Under the pieces are notes generated by a model. That model was not told the origin of the DNA, did not search any database, and was given only the letters and a program-made list of their open reading frames with translations. 64,000 bases of DNA from the NCBI GenBank assembly GCA_019059635.1, contig JAGVRJ010000014.1, positions 1,116,001 through 1,180,000 of the forward strand, written 5' to 3'. Below are positions 58,369 through 64,000 of the stretch, in pieces. The position numbers and the translations under genes were made by a program. The DNA is from Proales similis. Taxonomy: Eukaryota > Rotifera > Eurotatoria > Ploima > Proalidae. How positions within the stretch are numbered: the stretch's first letter is position 1; every line of letters begins with the position of its first letter.

Positions 58369-61300
58369 ATGGACGCGTTGAGCTCAAAAAGCAGCGTGAA
58401 TGGCAAAGCCGCTCATTCACCCGTCTCTGAGAGTCTATCGTCGCGCGTCTCGGCCGAAGAGATGGACGAAAAAAGGCAACAGCAAATTGCATACGAATAC
58501 CTCTGCCACCTTGAGGAAGCAAAAAAGTAGCTTAATCGATTCTTTCTAGTGTAGCGAGCGACCAGCCAAGGCAAATCTTTAATTCTTAAAAAGGTGGATA
58601 GAAAGCTGCATAAGAGAGGAACTGCCGGCCGCGGTCGAGTGCGAGGAGAACTTTCGCAACGGCGTCTACTTGGCCAAGCTCTCAAATTTCTTCTGTCCCG
58701 AGCGAGTGCCGTTCAAGAAGATTTACGATCGCGATCAGAGCAAATATGCCAGCGGCGGCCTGCATTTCCGCCACACGGACAACATCAATCACTGGTTCAA
58801 TGCCATGGAGCACATTGGGCTGCCGAAAATCTTTTTCCCGGAGACCACCGACATTTATGACAAGAAAAACATGCCTCGAGTGGTCTATTGTCTTCATGCA
58901 TTGAGGTACCCTCCATTTATGCATCCTACTTCTCTTCAAACTCAAACAAGCTTCTTTTTCGTTCAACCTTCAAAGCCTTTACTTGTACAAACTCGGAATA
59001 GCGCCCCAAATAGAAGACCTCTATGGAGTGGCAAAGTTCACCGGTAACTGGCAACTTGGAAATCGAACCGCTCGAGTCACTCACGAATTTTGTTCTTTTA
59101 GACGAAGAGATTACCAATATGGCACGAGAGTTGGACAAATACGGTCTCCAACTGCCAGCATTTAGCAAAATTGGCGGCATACTGGCCAACGAGATGCCAG
59201 TGGACGAAGCGGCGCTTCACGCGGCCATTTTGGCCATTAACGATGCAATCGAAAAGAAATGTGATCAAAGTCTTTTGATTAGCTTGAAGCTTTTTGATGC
59301 TCATCTCCGCAACGTGGTGGACCAATACGTTGCTTTCTATCACGAATGTATGCTCGAAGCAAAGTGGGCCAAAGCAGCCCGTGCTAAAATAAAAGTCAGT
59401 CGGATCTTTTTACCTTGTTTTAGTTGAACAAATATTAATCAAATCGTATACTCTAGCTCGATGATTTGGAATATATTCCGGATGTCTATGACGAGCTTCT
59501 CACCCAAGGCGAGATTCAAACATTCATTGACCAAGTGAACGGTGAGTTCTATCACTTGGACTCAAAACGAGTCTATTCCCTTCCCCGTGCACCTCCCTTT
59601 TATCCTATTGCCTTACTCTCCACCCTGCACAGCCTTTAGCCGTTCGGTAAAGATCTCTCTAGGTAAACCACAAATGCACAGCAAGCTTTGCATGTCATCT
59701 CAAACGGCAGCTTTCGTCTTAAATCTTCCTCATTGACTCGCTCTTCATCTCACCTCGACTCTCGACTCGCTGCTCATTGTTTTGCGCTCAGATTAGCACA
59801 ATAATCGACTCGAGAGTCGGGTTTTAAAGCTTGTCTCGGCTTGCATTAGCTTAACATCTGATTTGAAATTTCTTTTAACTTGGCAGCATGAATTCTGCTT
59901 AAATGCAAATTTTTAAACCTTCATTGACTAATTAATTGAAAAGTGAGCCGCCTCTTACATCATTTGGCCGACTGTGTACATGAAAACAACTCAGACGGAG
60001 TGTATGAACTCCTCAGCTCAGCCATATCGCCTTTTGAAGAAGTGCATCCTTCAAACAGCGCGTGGTATCTCCAAAAATTAGCCAAACTCGACCAGGTCGG
60101 CCTCATTCAGAATCTGTTTGTTCTTGTTCTTAATCTCGTTCTTGAAATTAAATAGAGCAGCGAATTCGACATCGAAACGATTCAAGCAGCAATTTACGTC
60201 GCTAATCGAACCGCCGATAAAGACCGAAAAAGTATGAAAATTCTCTGCTTTCAATTTGAACCGCTAATTTTCAATTGAAATAATCTACAAGCCGGCAAAC
60301 TGCTCGATCAGCTAAATGCTCATTTGGCTCAAAATCAACGAGAGGATTTTATTGAGTTGCTAAAACAGAGCGAAAAAATGCTCGAGAGCAGCATTGACTC
60401 TCAGTACGCCGGGGCGCTCTATTTTGTCGAATTCAAAGCAATCTTGGACGAAAAAGGGAGAAATCTTGAATTGGACGATTTTGTTCATGGACTGCAAGTG
60501 CTCAACGTGGTCGCTGATGTTAATCGACGAATCGAGATCTGCAGCGTAAAACTCGAACAGTCACAAGCCGGTCAGGGTGCTGACCAAGGCTGGCTGGCCG
60601 ATGAGGCCGATCGTCTCTACGAACTTCTTATCCATCCAAATATTCACCTGAAAAACCTGCGCGATCAGACATTGGCTTCCCGCTACTTGACTGCTTTGGT
60701 TAACTGTCGCCAGACCAAATTGAATAACAGCTCGAGTCTGGAGAGTAAGAATCTCTCTTCACTCAGCGATAGTGGTCACGCCGAGAGCGAGTACTGCTCA
60801 TGCACTTTGCTCACACATGGCGAGATACAGGAGTGTTTGAATAACACAAACGCCGACTACGAACAAGAGTGTCTGGGTGAGAAATCGCTTCTCTCTTCCT
60901 CTACTCTTCTATTTCGTTTTTATTTAATTGAAATCGGTTTAACAGCCGTTCTTCTCATAAACGATTCGTTGGGCAAAGACAACTCAGCACACACACTTTA
61001 TTTGCTTCGCAATTCGCTACCACGCGATGAAAAGCTCTTAATCATTGACCAAAATGCACATCTCTACCATCAAGAATTAAAGTCTTCTCGCGGGGTAATT
61101 CATCGATTTTATTCTAAAAAAAGCTCAACAGCTCACAAAACTTTCTCGCCAATTCAAACAGCAAAATCAGCTACTTGGAGTTGAAGAGATCAAACGAGGC
61201 GTGAGAAAATGCAATTTAATGCTGGAAAATGCCCTCAACAGTAAGACGCGTTCATTTTAATTTGTCGCGTTTCATTCACAGGCAATTTGAATTCGTCAAA

Positions 61301-64000
61301 GTGACCAAGTGCATGATTCTACTCAATCAGATAGAAGAACAAAAAGCAACTGAGATAATCACACTTCTAAAGGACCAATCGCTTGGTTTCAGCCTCAAGA
61401 ACGGTCCAGACTGCGATCAGGCCTATTTAGAGACATTTCGCGATCTGAAGAAAATCTGCCGAGCTCAGCCGAGCAAACCTAGTGATTATTTCTGGAACAA
61501 GACAATCAATGGACTTGACTTTTATCTTAACCTTCGCAACGCCAACGACTATAGCTGGTTGGCTCCCAAAGAATTCGAACAAAATCCAAGTCTAATCACT
61601 CGGACAGTTCTCCAGGTGGGCATCGCCTCTTGCCTCTATATTAAAAACCTAACTTGATGTTGTCAACTCGAACTGACAGAAAGCAATCGAAGTGACAACC
61701 CTAAGGCTGGATCGCGAAGAGCTCTTCAAGTCTCAAGAGGCTAATATTATTCAGGTCCAGGCCCGAGTTAGAGGCTTCTTGGTCCGACGCTTGTTTAAAG
61801 CTCGAATTGACTTCTTCAAGATCAACGTTAGCAAAATAGTCAAGATCCAGGTAGGCAAAAAAACTCACCAGCTTCTAATAATGTCGCGTTAAACTATTGT
61901 TTTTGAGGCATGGTGGAGAATGGTGAAGAGCAGCAGAGAGTATCGCAATCGTCTTGACTACCTAAAAAGTCAAACGAAATCGATCACTCGAATTCAGGCC
62001 ACTGTCCGAATGTGGCTCGTCAGGCGAAAATATCTGCAGAGACGCGATTTATTCAGAAAAAATGTAATCTAACACCAGCATTCGCGAGCTTTGCATCCAA
62101 ATCAAAGCGTTTAAATCATAGGTCAAGTCAATAGTGAAAATTCAATCGTTTTTGCGCGCTGTCAGAGCCAAAAACGACTATTTGGCGTTGGGTAGGTTCC
62201 AAAAACTTGTTTAACTGGAAATTTTGTGCAGAAGTTTTTCTCAAGTTCAAGAGAAGACTCCACGTCTGAGTGTCGTCCGCAAATTCGTCTATTTGCTCGA
62301 GCACAACTCGTCTGATTTCAGTGAGGAGCTCGGTAATTTGAAATAGAAGAAAACTGCCAAGATTCGTCAATGTGAATAATTTATTTTGTTCAGAACTGCA
62401 GAAGCTCAAGGGCAAAGTGATGACACTCATAAAAATGAACAAAAATCTCGAACAAGACTTGGACATGATGGACGTCAAAATAGGCCTCCTTGTTAAAAAT
62501 CGGATCACTCTTCAGGTAAATTAGAGAAACAAACGCTTTTAGTCTCTGAACAGACCCACAAGTGCAAAGTGGGATTATCTGACCCCAAATGACTTAATAA
62601 GGACGTGCTGGTGCAGCATAAACGTCTGAAAAAGTACAAAGAGGACATCGAAATCAATCAGGCGAACAGTATCAAACAGCTGAGCAAAGAGAATCACGAT
62701 CGCATGGAGCTCTACCAGAATTTATTTTATCTGCTGCAGACAAATCCGACTTATTTGTCCAAACTGCTCTTCACACTGCCGACCACAAATAGCTCTAAAT
62801 TCATCGAAACAGTCGTACTGCAATTATTCAACTACGGTGCTAACTCGAGAGAAGAGTACCTCCTGCTTAAACTGTTTACGGCCGCGCTTCGATTGGAAAT
62901 TGAATCCAAAGTCGACAAGATGTCCGACATAATAACTGGCACTCCTCTGGTGATAAAGGTCATCGTATCGTTTTACCGCAAGCATCGGGGTGAGAACGTG
63001 CTACGCAATTTGCTCGGCTCTACGGTGAACGAGTTCTTGAGTAACCGAGAACTCCAATTGTGTCTGAGTCCAAGTGAACTCTATCGCGCTTGGGTCAATC
63101 GCATTGAGTCCGAGCGCGGAGTTGCTAGTGGCCTGCCCTACGACGTTAATAATCAAAAAGCGCTCGAGCACGAAGAAGTTCGCAAACAGCTTGAGAAGAA
63201 CATAAAGGCGGTGAAGGTCTACACGAGCAAGTTTCTTGATTTGATTCTAAAGTCGATCGAAAAGGTTCCGTACGGTCTGCGATATTTGGCGAAAATGCTT
63301 CGCAATACACTCAAGGCCAAGTTTCCCAATTCATCAGAGCGAGAAGTTCTCAAAATAATCGGCAACCTGATCTACTACAGATTTATCAACTCGGCGATAT
63401 GCTCACCTGACGCGTATGACATCATCGATCTTAAAGCCGGCAACACCCTCGACTCCCAGCAGCGCAAGAATTTGGCTTGTATTGCCAAGCATTTGCAACT
63501 TATATCGATGAGCAAAGGATACGGCGACTCGGAGAACGCTCATCTCGCTTGTCTCAATCCCTACATAAAAGAGTCGCACGAGAAAATTCGGTAATTCACT
63601 TTGACGCCATCTCTCAGATTTTCTCTTGTTTGACCATCTCACTTGAACATCTTGTCTTTTAAGAAACTTCTTCCACGAAATATGCGGAGTGATCGAAGCC
63701 GAAGAGTATTTTGGCATAAACGAATACAGTGATCTAGTGGTCGTTACCAAGCCAGTTGTGTACATGACCGTGCAGGAGATCAGCGAAACTCATCGAGTAC
63801 TCAACCAACATATGGACAAAATAGCGCCAGAGAGTAGCGATCCTATGAGACAAATATTCGCACTCCTTTCACCAGAACCAAATCTGGACGGCCTCAGCAC
63901 CAGCATGTGTTCGAGAATAAGCTTGGGCTCGCAGTCTGACTCACTTAACAAAACCCCGCAGATGGGACGTAATGTGCAACTTTGCCTCACGCTCACAAAT
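58369..64000 (+). CDS. IQGAP1: IQGAP scaffold protein (3' end beyond the window)
   Basis: It begins with exons 58369-58526, 58594-58905, 58976-59043, 59102-59394, 59457-59541 and continues from 59944 in many small exons to the edge. Order: calponin-homology domain (residues ~45-165; WIESCIREELPAAVECEENF, NINHWFNAMEHIGLPKIFFP, MPRVVYCLHAL), long helical repeats, a WW-like segment near 61485-61575 (YFWNKTINGLDFYLNLRNAN then DYSWLAP), four IQ motifs (61755-62190), then the RasGAP-related domain (YGLRYLAKMLRNTLKAKFPN, LYRAWVNRIESE, LPYDVNNQKALEHEEV, IGNLIYYRFINSAI) and the start of the C-terminal part (EYSDLVVVTKP). IQGAPs bind F-actin, calmodulin, Cdc42/Rac and microtubule-tip proteins. The human paralogue is not decided. 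CTCTAG ends two bases before the ATG. Confidence 0.95.

Overview
This window is eukaryotic and metazoan. Genes are spliced, mostly by introns of about 50-70 nt with GT-AG ends (a few GC-AG), and I found no prokaryotic operon or CRISPR features. The gene set includes animal markers: a 7B2/secretogranin V homologue, ARMC9, TOLLIP, kynurenine 3-monooxygenase, GEMIN7, IQGAP, a thrombospondin/CTCK secreted giant and EGF-like proteins. Small introns, very short 3' UTRs, close gene spacing and possible spliced-leader-type acceptors just before start codons suggest a compact-genome invertebrate. I cannot assign a phylum. All recognised stops are standard, so the code looks nuclear standard.

Layout, left to right. 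1-11.35 kb: an A-rich edge segment running into a giant mucin-like gene with about 44 near-identical Pro/Thr/Ser repeat units, six thrombospondin type 1 modules, a TIL-like module, a VWC-like module and a C-terminal cystine knot. 11.5-12.35 kb: an 80-aa orphan and GEMIN7, closely spaced. 12.7-13.6 kb: 7B2. 13.9-15.75 kb, minus strand: a 57-aa lysine-rich protein, a CINP-like protein and a tentative NNF1/PMF1-like protein. 16.0-16.6 kb: an orphan secreted protein. 17.0-19.9 kb, minus: ARMC9, with a 2-nt disruption. 20.7-26.2 kb: TOLLIP (+), HIGD1 (-), KMO (+), NDUFB5 (-). 26.7-28.2 kb, minus: a Tc1/mariner-derived gene that has lost its first catalytic acidic residue. 29.1-41.0 kb, plus: KRR1, the secretory-pathway Ca2+-ATPase and the 22-exon proteasome adaptor ECPAS/ECM29. 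41.2-44.1 kb, minus: two EGF-like paralogues. 45.4-48.65 kb, minus: SART3, divergent from ELP6 (+). 49.9-51.9 kb, minus: PDE9. 51.9-58.4 kb: a gene-poor stretch. 58.37 kb to the right edge: IQGAP, truncated by the window end.

Most genes are unrelated housekeeping or signalling genes, and no single pathway is encoded here. Thematic links are loose: GEMIN7 and SART3 both serve snRNP biology, NDUFB5, HIGD1 and KMO are mitochondrial, and ECPAS, 7B2 and TOLLIP act in protein quality control or trafficking. Exon boundaries were worked out by hand from splice signals, reading phase and remembered family sequence. Each recognised full gene closes in a single frame except ARMC9. I see no clear undescribed multi-gene system. 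The best candidates for novelty are the homogenised mucin array, the apparently domesticated transposase, the orphan secreted and microprotein genes, the candidate trans-splicing signals and a small hairpin-forming dispersed repeat.
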